Assembly: GCA_021781455.1 (NCBI GenBank)
Contig: JAJXWV010000030.1
Location: 62,001-126,000 of the forward strand
Reading direction: 5' to 3'
Origin: Acidobacteriota bacterium
GTDB taxonomy: Bacteria > Acidobacteriota > Thermoanaerobaculia > Gp7-AA8
DNA: 64,000 nt
Positions 50,142-58,053 of the stretch are shown here, one piece after another (within the stretch, counting starts at the first letter, position 1; every line of letters begins with the position of its first letter). The position numbers and the translations under genes were made by a program. The notes beneath the pieces are model-generated. The model ran no database searches, was not told the origin of the DNA, and saw only the letters and a program-made list of their open reading frames with translations.

Positions 50142-50990
50142 ATGAAACGCATGCTCGTGCTCTTTGCACTTCTTTGCGCGGCCGCGCCTCTCCTCGCCGT
50201 CGAGTCCGACGACTGCCGTGGTTATCAGCAACTGGCCGCTCTGTACGAGATTCGCGACCTGATGCTCAAGCCGTACTCATCGTCGTACGACATCAACAAG
50301 GTCATCGACAACCAGCTCGATCAGCTCCGCGGACCGCTGCCCGACGGCGGGTATCGCTGGGTGCGGTGGGTGCGGCCGACTGGAGACGCGCCTTACGACA
50401 AGCACGGCCACACCGTCGCCGCCGTGAACGGATCGGACAGCGATCGATTCGAGGCTTCCGGCCAGCACACTTTCGCAGTGGCCGTGGTCGTGCCGCAGAA
50501 GAAGTCGCTGTTCAGCGGCAACAATCCCGTGTACGTGGGGACGGTTCACATCTCGTACACGGTCGAGGGGCGGACGCGGAGCAAGGACGAGGCGATCAAC
50601 TCCTGGATGAACCCGGACACGTCGCGGACCATCGACCTCGGCACCGTCGCCGACAGCGCAGAGGTCGCGCTCGACGCCTCGACGAATGCAAAGGACGCGA
50701 AGAACGCCCTTGTGGAGATTCACTTCCGCAACGCCGTCGCCAGGGACGATCCTGATAACCCGGCGTACGACACGATCCAGTCGCTCCAGCGCGTCCGCAA
50801 CGATAACGATTCGATCGACGGCGAGATCGCGCGCCTGGAGCGGAATCTCTACCCCGATTCAGAGCCGATTCCCCTCGTTGCGGTCGTGAAGGACCTCCGG
50901 CGCGCGGACGACCTGATGCACAGCAAGAAGAGCGAGGACCAGGAAAAGGGCCAGAAGCTGTTGAGCGAGACGCTGGCCCGCCTGCGCTGA
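50142..50990 (+). CDS. Secreted hypothetical protein
   Basis: 282 residues from ATG 50142, with GGAGGT at 50129-50134. A signal peptide (MKRMLVLFALLCAAAPLLAV) is followed by a helical stretch (QQLAALYEIRDLMLKPYSSS) and a central beta-rich domain (HTFAVAVVVPQKKSLFSGNN; VYVGTVHISYTVEGRTRSKD). A charged helical C-terminus ends the protein (SIDGEIARLERNLYPDSEPI; ADDLMHSKKSEDQEKGQKLL). No family is recognised. It is likely a periplasmic single-unit gene. Confidence 0.75.
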   Translation: MKRMLVLFALLCAAAPLLAVESDDCRGYQQLAALYEIRDLMLKPYSSSYDINKVIDNQLDQLRGPLPDGGYRWVRWVRPTGDAPYDKHGHTVAAVNGSDSDRFEASGQHTFAVAVVVPQKKSLFSGNNPVYVGTVHISYTVEGRTRSKDEAINSWMNPDTSRTIDLGTVADSAEVALDASTNAKDAKNALVEIHFRNAVARDDPDNPAYDTIQSLQRVRNDNDSIDGEIARLERNLYPDSEPIPLVAVVKDLRRADDLMHSKKSEDQEKGQKLLSETLARLR

Positions 50991-51118
50991 GCGGCACGCC
51001 CAACGTTCACGCGGGGCCGGCGGAAGCCGCCGCCCCGTCATCCCCAGCCGCTTGCCCCCGCGGGAACGCGGCGGCCGGGATGACTCCCGTCATTTCGTGC
51101 GTTCTTCTTCCCGTTCTC

Positions 51119-51748
51119 ATGCCCACGAAAATCTTCCTTCTCTCACCGGCAAACCTCGGCGGTACGCGCGCCAGACAGCTCATGTCGCCGCGGGCGAGCT
51201 TCGCGGCGGCAGTCCAGTACCGCTCGCCGGAAGGGGTGCCGATCGCCGACGCTTTCGCGTTCATGAGCGCGCTCTATTTCCGAGGAAAGATCGCTTACGC
51301 CCGGCGGTTCGCTGCTGCCTCGACGCGAATCGGCGGCGACGGGATCTTCGTCATCACGCCGGGATTCGGGCTGGTACCGAGCGACTGGCGGATCACGAAC
51401 GAGCGGATGAGGAAGCTTCGAGCCACGGACATCGACGCGGCGAAGCGCTCCTACGCGAAACCACTTCGCGATCACGCGAAATCGATTGCCGAGGCAATCG
51501 ACGGCGAGGCGGACGCGCAGGTGGTGCTTCTGGGGAGCATCGCCAGCGGCAAGTATGTCGACGTCCTCCTGCCGATTTTTCGCGAAAAGCTGCTGTTCCC
51601 GGCTCCTTTTGCCGGCCTCGGCGACATGGCTCGCGGCGGCCTGATGCTCCGCGCCGCGCGCGAAAGCCGCGAGCTTCCGTATGCGACTCTCGATGCGCCG
51701 CGGCACCGAGCGCCGGGGACGTCGGGGAAGATGCCAGCGTTGCCTTAA
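51119..51748 (+). CDS. Conserved hypothetical protein upstream of LigD polymerase
   Basis: 209 residues from ATG 51119 (MPTKIFLLSPANLGG); the 13 codons before it look non-conserved. IFLLSPANLGGTRARQLM, then AFMSALYFRGKIAYARRFA, FVITPGFGLVPSDWRI and VVLLGSIASGKYVDVLLPIF, give the look of a small alpha/beta enzyme. I recall proteins of this type beside DNA-repair genes, but I cannot name a function. The last ~12 residues (PGTSGKMPALP) lie in repeat-like DNA. It is 85 bp upstream of, and in the same direction as, the LigD polymerase gene. Confidence 0.7.
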   Translation: MPTKIFLLSPANLGGTRARQLMSPRASFAAAVQYRSPEGVPIADAFAFMSALYFRGKIAYARRFAAASTRIGGDGIFVITPGFGLVPSDWRITNERMRKLRATDIDAAKRSYAKPLRDHAKSIAEAIDGEADAQVVLLGSIASGKYVDVLLPIFREKLLFPAPFAGLGDMARGGLMLRAARESRELPYATLDAPRHRAPGTSGKMPALP

Positions 51749-51833
51749 GAAGAACCGCCGGACGCGGACGTGCGGCGGGTGCGGGCGGGACGTCCGCACT
51801 CCGAGTGCGCGGAAATTGCAGAGGCCGGAAGCG

Positions 51834-52823
51834 ATGGCAGTTCGACGACTGCTCCTGCCCACCGACAGCGAAGAGGTCGTGCTGCGCTTCGGCGAGCACG
51901 AGCTCCGGCTGACGAACCTCCGCAAGCTCTTCTGGAAGAAGCTCGGACTCACCAAGCGCGACCTGCTGCAGTACTACGCCGACATCTCGCCCTGGCTCCT
52001 CCCGCACGTGGAGGAGCGGGCCATGGTCATGAAGCGCTATCCGAACGGCGCCGAAGGCGAGTTCTTCTACATGAAGCGGGCGCCGTCGCCGCGGCCGCCG
52101 TGGATCGACATCTGCGGGATCCCGCACAACGCCGGCCTCGTCAACTTCCCCATCGTGCAGGACCTGGCCTCGCTCTTGTGGCTGATCAACCTCGGCTGCA
52201 TCGACCTCAATCCGTGGTACGCCCGCTGTGACGACTGGGACCGGCCGGACTTCCTCCACTTCGACCTCGATCCCGGACCGGGGGCGGACTTCGCGAAAGT
52301 GCGGCGCGTGGCCCTTTACGTCCGCGACATTCTCGGCACGCTCGGCATTCCGACGTACGCGAAGACCACGGGGTCGAAAGGAATTCACGTCTACATCCCG
52401 ATCGTCCGCGGCCCGCTGCAGAAGGAGGTCTGGACATTCGCGAAGGCAATCGCGATCGAGCTGGAGTCGCGCCATCCCGACGTGATCACCGCCGAGTACC
52501 GCAAGGTGAAGCGGCCGTATGGGCGCGTGCTCGTGGACTACAACCAGAACGCCTGGGGGCGGACGCTCGCTTCGATCTACTCGGTGCGGCCGACGCCGGT
52601 GGCCAGCGTTTCGACACCGGTCACGTGGGAGGAAGTCGAGCGCGGCGTACGCATCGAGGATTTCCGGATCGACAACGTCGTCGAGCGCGCTCGCGAGGTC
52701 GGCGACCTATGGAAACCGGTGCTCGGCAAGAGGCGGTTCGACCTGAGGAGAGTGTTCGAGACACCGAAGAAGGCCGGGAAGACGGAACGCGCCTCACGCC
52801 TTCGTGAGCCAATGAAGAAATGA
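51834..52823 (+). CDS. ligD: LigD-type DNA polymerase/primase (PolDom)
   Basis: 329 residues from ATG 51834 (MAVRRLLLPTDSEEVVLRFG). The archaeo-eukaryotic primase fold of bacterial NHEJ is complete: LTNLRKLFWKKLGLTKRDLL, RAMVMKRYPNGAEGEFFYMK, metal ligands in FLHFDLDPGPGADF, TTGSKGIHVYIPI, RPYGRVLVDYNQN, and the distal TPVTWEEVERGVRIEDF. It fills gaps and adds ribonucleotides at DNA ends with Ku and ligase. Here the ligase that should follow is truncated, and no ku gene is in the window. The TGA stop is followed, in the same frame, by the ligase remnant. Confidence 0.92.
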   Translation: MAVRRLLLPTDSEEVVLRFGEHELRLTNLRKLFWKKLGLTKRDLLQYYADISPWLLPHVEERAMVMKRYPNGAEGEFFYMKRAPSPRPPWIDICGIPHNAGLVNFPIVQDLASLLWLINLGCIDLNPWYARCDDWDRPDFLHFDLDPGPGADFAKVRRVALYVRDILGTLGIPTYAKTTGSKGIHVYIPIVRGPLQKEVWTFAKAIAIELESRHPDVITAEYRKVKRPYGRVLVDYNQNAWGRTLASIYSVRPTPVASVSTPVTWEEVERGVRIEDFRIDNVVERAREVGDLWKPVLGKRRFDLRRVFETPKKAGKTERASRLREPMKK

Positions 52824-52826
52824 AAC

Positions 52827-52870
52827 CACAGAGGCACAGAGAACACAGAGAACACAGAGAACACAGAGAA
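52827..52870. repeat. ACAGAGAAC nonamer array at the ligase breakpoint
   Basis: Successive 9-bp units (ACAGAGGC, ACAGAGAAC x3, ACAGAGAA) fill the gap between the LigD polymerase stop (52823) and the first recognisable ligase residue. They stay in frame (TENTENTEN) because the unit is 9 bp. Confidence 0.9.
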
Positions 52871-52874
52871 TTCT

Positions 52875-53402
52875 AACAAGTTCGGGGCGCTCGGTCTCGA
52901 CGGCGTCATGGCCAAGCGTCTCGGCGAGCCGTATCACTCCGGCGATCGCGAAGGCATGGTGAAGGTCAAGCACCTCAAGACCGCCGACTGCGTGGTCGGC
53001 GGCTTCCGCTACGGAGAAGGGACGAAGCTCGTCGGTTCACTTCTACTCGGTTTGTACGACGAGGAAGGGCGGCTGGTCTTCATCGGCCACACCTCATCGC
53101 TGAAGAACAGCGACAAGGCCGCCCTGACGGACAAGCTCGAGTCGATGCGCGGGGCGAATCCGTTCGAGGTACGCGTGCCGGGAGGACCGAGCCGCTGGTC
53201 CCAGGGCCGCAGCGGCGAGTGGGAGCCGGTCCGTCCGGGGCTCGTCTGCGAAGTCGAGTTCGACTACTTCTCCCAGGGCCGATTCCGCCACGGATCGAAG
53301 TTCCTTCGATGGAGGCCGGAAAAGAAGCCACGCCAGTGCACGATGGAGCAGGTGATCACGAAACCGGCACGGGGCAAGTCGGTCGCGAAGATCTTCGCGT
53401 GA
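52875..53402 (+). pseudogene. ATP-dependent DNA ligase, C-terminal remnant (adenylation half lost)
   Basis: The frame reads NKFGALGLDGVMAKRLGEPY (motif IV, with DGVMAK), GDREGMVKVKHLKTADCVVG (motif V, K-x-K) and an OB-fold of about 130 residues ending SVAKIFA. Missing are the first ~200 residues, including the adenylated lysine motif KxDG and motifs III/IIIa, so it cannot ligate on its own. It continues in the LigD polymerase frame after one TGA and a 9-bp repeat array. An ATG at 52908 could still give a 164-residue OB-fold protein. Confidence 0.87.
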
Positions 53403-53448
53403 TCGATCAACCGCCAGCGTCAGCAAAGCCGCGGCCCCGTCACTGGCT

Positions 53449-53563
53449 CCCGTCACTCTGAGCCGGCGAAACCGCGGGGGCGGTGGACGGGCGGAGCGGT
53501 GGAGCGCGGGGAAGAGTCTCTTACCGGGACGATTGTCAGCTGGAGACTCTTCGGGATGACACC
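53449..53563. mobile_element. MITE-like palindromic element, copy C (shortened)
   Basis: Begins CCCGTCACTCTGAGCCGGCG and retains GGAAGAGTCTCTTACCGGGA and GGAGACTCTTCGGGATGACA. It lacks the ~60-bp right-hand GCTCCACCCAACC region of copies A and B. It lies between the ligase remnant and the VWA gene. Confidence 0.75.
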
Positions 53564-53589
53564 CACGTGCTCTTTGCGTTAACGGGACC

Positions 53590-54975
53590 GTGAAGCGTCT
53601 CCTGGCCTCAGCGATCTTCTTCCTCCTCGCCACCACAGCCTCCGCTCAGACCGTGCGCATCGTGCAGAAGCCGCAGGGGCTCGTGCACGGGATGCTGTAC
53701 GTCCCGATCGTGGCCACCGATCCGGTCGCCCGGGTCGAGCTGCTGATCAACAACGTCAAGTACACCGAGGCGGCCGGGAAGACGATGACGGCGCAGGTGA
53801 ACATCGGCGAGTACATCCGCCGGCTCCGATTTCGTGCGGTCGGTTACGACGCCAGCGGGAACGTGGCCGGCGAGGATGACATGGTGGTCAACGACCCGCG
53901 GCCGCCGTTTCGAGTGACGCTGAGTGCGCCGGCGAAGCTGCCGGACACGGGCGAAGCAATGCTTTCCGCGAACGTGCTGGCGCCTGTCGAGACACACGTA
54001 CAGTCGGTCGACTTCTTCATCGGAGAGAAGAAGGTGGGCACTGTCGCGACAGCGCCGTACAAGATTGCGGTCGACGCCTCGCAGTATCCGCATGCGGTGT
54101 ACGCGAGGGTCACCGCTCACGCAGAGGACGGCGAGGAGGCCAATGACGTCGACTTCTTCGGCGACCGGGCGAACGCCGAGCTGAACGTCACGATCGAGCA
54201 GCTTCCGCTGTCTGTGGCCTCGGGCTCGAAGCCGCTCACCCTCAGCGATCTGACGCTCGTCGACAACGGGCTCCCGCGAAAAATCGAATCGCTCGTGCCT
54301 GCCTCGGATCAGCCGCTGTACGCGATTCTGCTGATCGACTATTCCGAGAGCATGCTCGAGGAGCTCCCGGTCGTGAAAGCCGCCGCGAAGGAGTTCGCGC
54401 GAACACTTCTGCGGCCGCGGGACCGGATCGCCGTGGTCGGGTTCAACCAGCGTCTGTTCTGGCTGACGGGATTCACCAACGACTACGCCGCGGCAGCAGC
54501 AGCCGTCGACACGATTCAGCCCGCGGGCGAGACGCACCTCTACGACTCGGCCATCGAGATGCTGTTCGAATTGCAGAAGCTCCCGGGACGTCATGCGCTG
54601 ATCGTTCTCACTGACGGCGTGGACCAGGGAAGCGTGTTCAAGCTCGACCACCTGATCCATTACGCGCGCTACGCCGGCGTGCCGGTGTATCCGATCATCA
54701 AGAACAAGCGGCTGTCGCGATGGATGCGCTTCGGCGTCGGCTACGTCGCCACCAAGCGTCTGGCAGACGTGGCGCGCGATACCGGCGCGACCTACTTCAT
54801 CATCCAGAGGGAACGCGAGCTCCCGGCCGTCTACCAGCGCCTCGCCGCTGAGCTGCGCCAGCAGTACCAGCTGGTCTTCTACTCCAGCCCCGGCGCCGCC
54901 GACGAGTGGCATTCCATCAAGGTCGACACGCGCGGAGGCCAGACGCTGAGGGTGCCGCGCGGATACTTTCCTTAG
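53590..54975 (+). CDS. Secreted von Willebrand factor A-domain protein
   Basis: 461 residues from GTG 53590. A signal peptide (KRLLASAIFFLLATTASAQ) precedes two beta-rich Ig-like regions (VARVELLINNVKYTEAAG; VQSVDFFIGEKKVGTVA, each followed by APYKI-like strands). A VWA domain occupies about 235-440, with the MIDAS DYSES after ILLIDYSESM and a downstream LTDGVDQGS. The layout matches the VWFA-related Acidobacterial domain family of exported proteins. The function is probably adhesion or envelope protein assembly, by analogy. It stands alone, with a shortened MITE-like element upstream. Confidence 0.88.
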   Translation: MKRLLASAIFFLLATTASAQTVRIVQKPQGLVHGMLYVPIVATDPVARVELLINNVKYTEAAGKTMTAQVNIGEYIRRLRFRAVGYDASGNVAGEDDMVVNDPRPPFRVTLSAPAKLPDTGEAMLSANVLAPVETHVQSVDFFIGEKKVGTVATAPYKIAVDASQYPHAVYARVTAHAEDGEEANDVDFFGDRANAELNVTIEQLPLSVASGSKPLTLSDLTLVDNGLPRKIESLVPASDQPLYAILLIDYSESMLEELPVVKAAAKEFARTLLRPRDRIAVVGFNQRLFWLTGFTNDYAAAAAAVDTIQPAGETHLYDSAIEMLFELQKLPGRHALIVLTDGVDQGSVFKLDHLIHYARYAGVPVYPIIKNKRLSRWMRFGVGYVATKRLADVARDTGATYFIIQRERELPAVYQRLAAELRQQYQLVFYSSPGAADEWHSIKVDTRGGQTLRVPRGYFP

Positions 54976-54985
54976 GGACAAACCG

Positions 54986-55050
54986 TCGTAGGGACGCGCA
55001 GCAGCGCGTCCGCAGCTCTCGTCTTACCCCTTCACGGGTGCGGACGCGCA
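54986..55050. repeat. GTAGGGACGCG-family repeat, copy 3
   Basis: GTAGGGACGCGCAGCAGCGC then GTCCGCAGCTC, a 20-bp spacer, and GGTGCGGACGCGCAGCTGGG in inverted orientation. The right arm is degenerate. It follows the VWA stop. Confidence 0.7.
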
Positions 55051-55121
55051 GCTGGGCTCTTACGCTTGCTTTCCAGCGAACGGTCGAGCTCGTGGATCAC
55101 TGATCAGGCGCGGCACGCCTC

Positions 55122-56306
55122 GTGAAGCGGGGAGCAGCCGTGACGAGCGCTTCGCTTCTGCCCACGCCACGAAAGCGTCACCGTGTGTTCGGTGGCCTCA
55201 ACGAGCGTCAGGAGCGCGTCTTCTCCTGGATCGCCAGCCTCGTCGTTCTGCTCTTCGTCGCGGGATGGATCGGCGCCTTTCTCAACATGCGTCGTGTGCA
55301 GCAGGAGCTCGTCGGTCAGCAGAAAGCGGCCGGAGTGAAACAGCCGCTGCCCCGGCCCGTCGCCCCCGCTCAGCAGGTGGCTACGGCCTTAAGCAGCAAT
55401 GCCGGCCCGTCGCTGGCGTTTCTCAACGAGGCACTGCTGTCTGCGATCAATCCGCTGCACGGAGCCAGCGGGAAGGTCTACTTCACCACGCGAACGGGCG
55501 GAGCGTCGATCGTCAATCGCGCCCCGTCGAATTCGAAGGCGGTTTTGTCCGAGGGTGGCAAGACGGTCGAGATCTCTCCGGAGTTCGTGGCGCCCCCGAA
55601 TCCAGGTATGTACCACCTCGCTGTTCAGCTGGGTCAGGTCACGGAGGCCGTCGACAACCTCAACGTGATCACTCTCGTGCCCTTCGCGCAGAAGCAGGCC
55701 GGCCACATCGGCCTGTACTACCTCGGCACGTGGCCCTTCGAGCGCGGCGGGCGGCCGAGAACACCCGCATACGCAAACCCCGCCGGGTTCATCGAAGTCA
55801 CTCCGCAGAATGCAGACACGGCTGTCTCCGAGCATTTCAAGCTGCGCGACTTCCTGACGAAAGACCAGCCGAACGTCTGGCCGAAATACATCCTCCTGAA
55901 CCCGAAGCTGCTCGACAAGCTCGAGCTGACGATCCAGGAGCTCGAGCGCAGCGGCCACCCCGTACGCCACATGCAGATCATGAGCGGATTCCGCACTCCC
56001 GAGTACAACTACACCGGCGGCAACACACAGGGCCGGGCGAACCTCAGCCGTCACATGTACGGCGACGCCTCGGACGTCTTCGTCGACAACGATCGCAACG
56101 GCGTGATGGACGACCTCAACGGTGACGGACGAGTCGACGTCCGGGATGCGGAAGTGATCCTGCAGGCCGTCGAGCGCGTCGAAAAAGCTCATCCCGAGCT
56201 CGTCGGCGGAGTTGGCGTTTATTCCGCATGCTGTGGACACGGGCCGTTCACGCACATCGACGTTCGCGGGTACCGCGCACGTTGGCGCGGATTCGGGAAT
56301 GGCTGA
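55122..56306 (+). CDS. Membrane-anchored peptidase M15-like protein with Ca-binding-type loop
   Basis: 394 residues from GTG 55122. One transmembrane helix (WIASLVVLLFVAGWIGAFL, about 36-54) is followed by a Pro/Gln-rich linker and a ~150-residue beta domain. A D,D-carboxypeptidase-like M15 domain follows: MQIMSGFRTPEYNYTGGN, the zinc motif SRHMYGDASDVFVD (SxHxxGxAxD) and the distal FTHIDVRGYRARW. Inserted after the zinc motif is a Dx[DN]xDG-type loop pair (DNDRNGVMDD, DLNGDGRVDVRDA), like dockerin or EF-hand calcium sites. It probably trims peptidoglycan peptides from the periplasmic face. Confidence 0.87.
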   Translation: MKRGAAVTSASLLPTPRKRHRVFGGLNERQERVFSWIASLVVLLFVAGWIGAFLNMRRVQQELVGQQKAAGVKQPLPRPVAPAQQVATALSSNAGPSLAFLNEALLSAINPLHGASGKVYFTTRTGGASIVNRAPSNSKAVLSEGGKTVEISPEFVAPPNPGMYHLAVQLGQVTEAVDNLNVITLVPFAQKQAGHIGLYYLGTWPFERGGRPRTPAYANPAGFIEVTPQNADTAVSEHFKLRDFLTKDQPNVWPKYILLNPKLLDKLELTIQELERSGHPVRHMQIMSGFRTPEYNYTGGNTQGRANLSRHMYGDASDVFVDNDRNGVMDDLNGDGRVDVRDAEVILQAVERVEKAHPELVGGVGVYSACCGHGPFTHIDVRGYRARWRGFGNG

Positions 56307-56328
56307 TGTGGCCCGAAGGAGGAAGTGC

Positions 56329-56766
56329 GTGGCTATCGAATTGACCTGCCCGGAGTGTGCGACGCGGCGCGCCGACGCCTCACAGCCGTGTCCGACCTGC
56401 GGCGCCGCCCCAGTCCGGCCTGAAGACAAGCGCGGGCGCGAGGAAGAGGTTCGCGACCAGGATCTCCAGCCCTACGTGACCCTGCGCTACATCGCACGCC
56501 TGTTCAAGATCCTCGCGATTTTGATGGTGGTAATGCTCATCGGGGAAGTCGTCACAGGGCTGGTGACTGAGGGACAGGGTGCGCTGATCACGCTGCTTGG
56601 CGAAGCGACCCGCCTGCTGGTGCTGGCTGGTCTGATGTGGGGCGGCGGCGACATTACCCTGCTGCTGATCGACGCCGGCCACGATGTCCGCGTGGCGCGA
56701 ATCATTCTCGGGCGCATTCATTCCGAGCTGAGCAAGCGGAGCGAGAGAACCGATCGAGCGGCGTGA
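56329..56766 (+). CDS. Zinc-ribbon membrane protein
   Basis: 145 residues from GTG 56329, with AAGGAGG six bases upstream; this decides against earlier ATG starts that would overlap the peptidase gene. The N-terminal ribbon is CPECATRR...CPTCGAAPV. Two hydrophobic helices follow (YIARLFKILAILMVVMLIGE; ALITLLGEATRLLVLAGLMW), then VRVARIILGRIHSELSKR. No family is recognised. The gene follows the M15 peptidase by 22 bp and is probably co-transcribed. Confidence 0.75.
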   Translation: MAIELTCPECATRRADASQPCPTCGAAPVRPEDKRGREEEVRDQDLQPYVTLRYIARLFKILAILMVVMLIGEVVTGLVTEGQGALITLLGEATRLLVLAGLMWGGGDITLLLIDAGHDVRVARIILGRIHSELSKRSERTDRAA

Positions 56767-56802
56767 ACGCCGGCGAGTCACGCCAATGCGCCGCGGGCGC
56801 AG

Positions 56803-57531
56803 CTATGGATGGCCGATCGCCCGCCGCAGAACTTCGCGCAGATCGCTGAAGACGTTCTCCGGCGGAATACCGAGCTCGCGATATGCCGAAGCGCGCTTGA
56901 GAAGGTTCTCTGCAGTCTTCTCGTCGAGTACGCGCGAGTCGATGCTGCGGTTGTTGACCTCGCAGAACGCGACGATCGATGCGAGGGCCACCCGGCGGTT
57001 TCCGCCCTGGAATGGCCGCGCCTGAAGCAGCGCGAAAACGAACGCCGCAACCTTGTCGGCAAACTGTGGGTAGGCCTCGCGACCAAGCGTGGTCACCTGG
57101 GGGCGTTGCACGGCATTGAGCAGCCCGAACTGCGACTCGACGACTCCGGGATGCGCCTGCGTACCGCCGAACTCGGTCGAGACTGCTTTGTGCAGATCGA
57201 CGAGATCCTGGACGCTCAGGTAACGGACGCCGCCGTCAGTCTGTGAGGCGGCGAAGGGCGTTGGGATACTTCTTGACGGCCCGCTTGAAGGCTGCGGCGA
57301 CGGCTGGGTTTGCGAAACCGGCGGCTTCGACGACGATGCGGGCGTTTCCGGCGCCTTTCGGTGTGGAGGGAGGGCTGCTTTTGACGGCTGAGGCTTTCGC
57401 GATGCCTGCCTTGCCGGCTTTGGTGGCTTTGACGGCGTGGGTTTTCTTGCCGGCGCCACTGGCTTTGCTGCTTTTTTTGTCCGAGGCTTTGCGGGAGGCT
57501 TTGGCTGCTTTGGCTTTTGCTTTGTCGCCAT
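56803..57531 (-). CDS. Fic/Doc-like domain protein with altered catalytic motif; start uncertain
   Basis: From about 57222 down the sequence is a Doc/Fic-type domain: VRYLSVQDLVDLHKAV, AYPQFADKVAAFVFAL and the signature region ARPFQGGNRRVALASIVAF. Fic enzymes need HxFx[DE]GNGR or HxFxxGNKR; here the His is Arg (RPFQGGNRR), so AMP/phosphate transfer is doubtful. No ATG, GTG or TTG exists in this frame between 57531 and the domain. The ATG at 57531 would require a ~95-residue Lys/Pro-rich leader overlapping the upstream gene in another frame and lacks its own ribosome site. Coordinates give the maximal frame; expression may need coupling, frameshifting or a non-standard start. Confidence 0.6.
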   Translation of the reverse strand: MATKQKPKQPKPPAKPRTKKAAKPVAPARKPTPSKPPKPARQASRKPQPSKAALPPHRKAPETPASSSKPPVSQTQPSPQPSSGPSRSIPTPFAASQTDGGVRYLSVQDLVDLHKAVSTEFGGTQAHPGVVESQFGLLNAVQRPQVTTLGREAYPQFADKVAAFVFALLQARPFQGGNRRVALASIVAFCEVNNRSIDSRVLDEKTAENLLKRASAYRELGIPPENVFSDLREVLRRAIGHP

Positions 57532-57538
57532 GCTTCAT
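57236..57538 (-). CDS. Small basic Lys/Ala-rich protein, candidate antitoxin of the Fic/Doc-like gene
   Basis: 100 residues from ATG 57538, with GAGG six bases upstream. Residues 1-65 are a Lys/Ala-rich, histone H1-like tail (KAKAKAAKASRKASDKKSSK). The last ~32 residues (IVVEAAGFANPAVAAAFKRA, VKKYPNALRRL) form a compact helical domain that looks conserved. Codons are strongly GC3-biased in this frame. The stop lies at the point where the Fic/Doc domain begins in the other frame, the usual antitoxin-toxin order. The basic tail may bind DNA; this is inference. Confidence 0.65.
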   Translation of the reverse strand: MKHGDKAKAKAAKASRKASDKKSSKASGAGKKTHAVKATKAGKAGIAKASAVKSSPPSTPKGAGNARIVVEAAGFANPAVAAAFKRAVKKYPNALRRLTD

Positions 57539-57701
57539 CTGCATCCTCGAAAAGACATCGTAAGCCCGTTAACTATCTGAGTCAATGCATTTTACGGCTC
57601 GTCTAGAAAAATCGCGAACTCGGGGGCGGGGGGTCGCCTACCTCTAAGTCACTTCTCTTCAGATTGTTAGGGAGCTTTGAGGATGCACTCATTCGTGTGC
57701 A

Positions 57702-58016
57702 TCATTGGGTCGATTTGCCGGTCGGTTCCTCAATCGGCTTGTAATCGATGGCAAGGAACTCCTTGGATTTCTTGGCGAGAGTGTAGTTCTGGCCTGCCGT
57801 ATCGAATGTCAAATAACCTTTCGCGACCAGCGAGTGCGCCGGGGCGTCACCGCCGCCCGCCGGATGTTTGATCTTCCGGATCGCTTCGGCCGGCAAGGTC
57901 TCGGCCGACAGACGCCGGAACTCCTGAAGAACGCGGATCTCCTCGACTGTCAACGGATGTGGAAGCTCAATGGGCAAGCTCTGACTCCTCGCGGCAAAGT
58001 TGCGCGGATTGTACAT
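57702..58016 (-). CDS. Small conserved-looking hypothetical protein
   Basis: 104 residues. The central part (LTVEEIRVLQEFRRLSAETL; AHSLVAKGYLTFDTAGQNYT; LAKKSKEFLAID) has the pattern of a small winged-helix or helix-turn-helix fold: helices, then a beta-hairpin. DNA binding is only a possibility. No family is recognised. It lies alone between the Fic/Doc locus and the Nei gene on the same strand. The preceding 57545-57701 stretch has no gene. Confidence 0.65.
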   Translation of the reverse strand: MYNPRNFAARSQSLPIELPHPLTVEEIRVLQEFRRLSAETLPAEAIRKIKHPAGGGDAPAHSLVAKGYLTFDTAGQNYTLAKKSKEFLAIDYKPIEEPTGKSTQ

Positions 58017-58053
58017 AGTCCTGAGTCCGGTGTGATGAGCCTGGCGCGAGGCA

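Noticed and set aside
52821-52823. TGA between LigD polymerase and the ligase remnant considered as a second Sec codon
   Set aside because: It is followed by a low-complexity nonamer array, has no redox motif or SECIS-like hairpin, and the polymerase ends naturally there.
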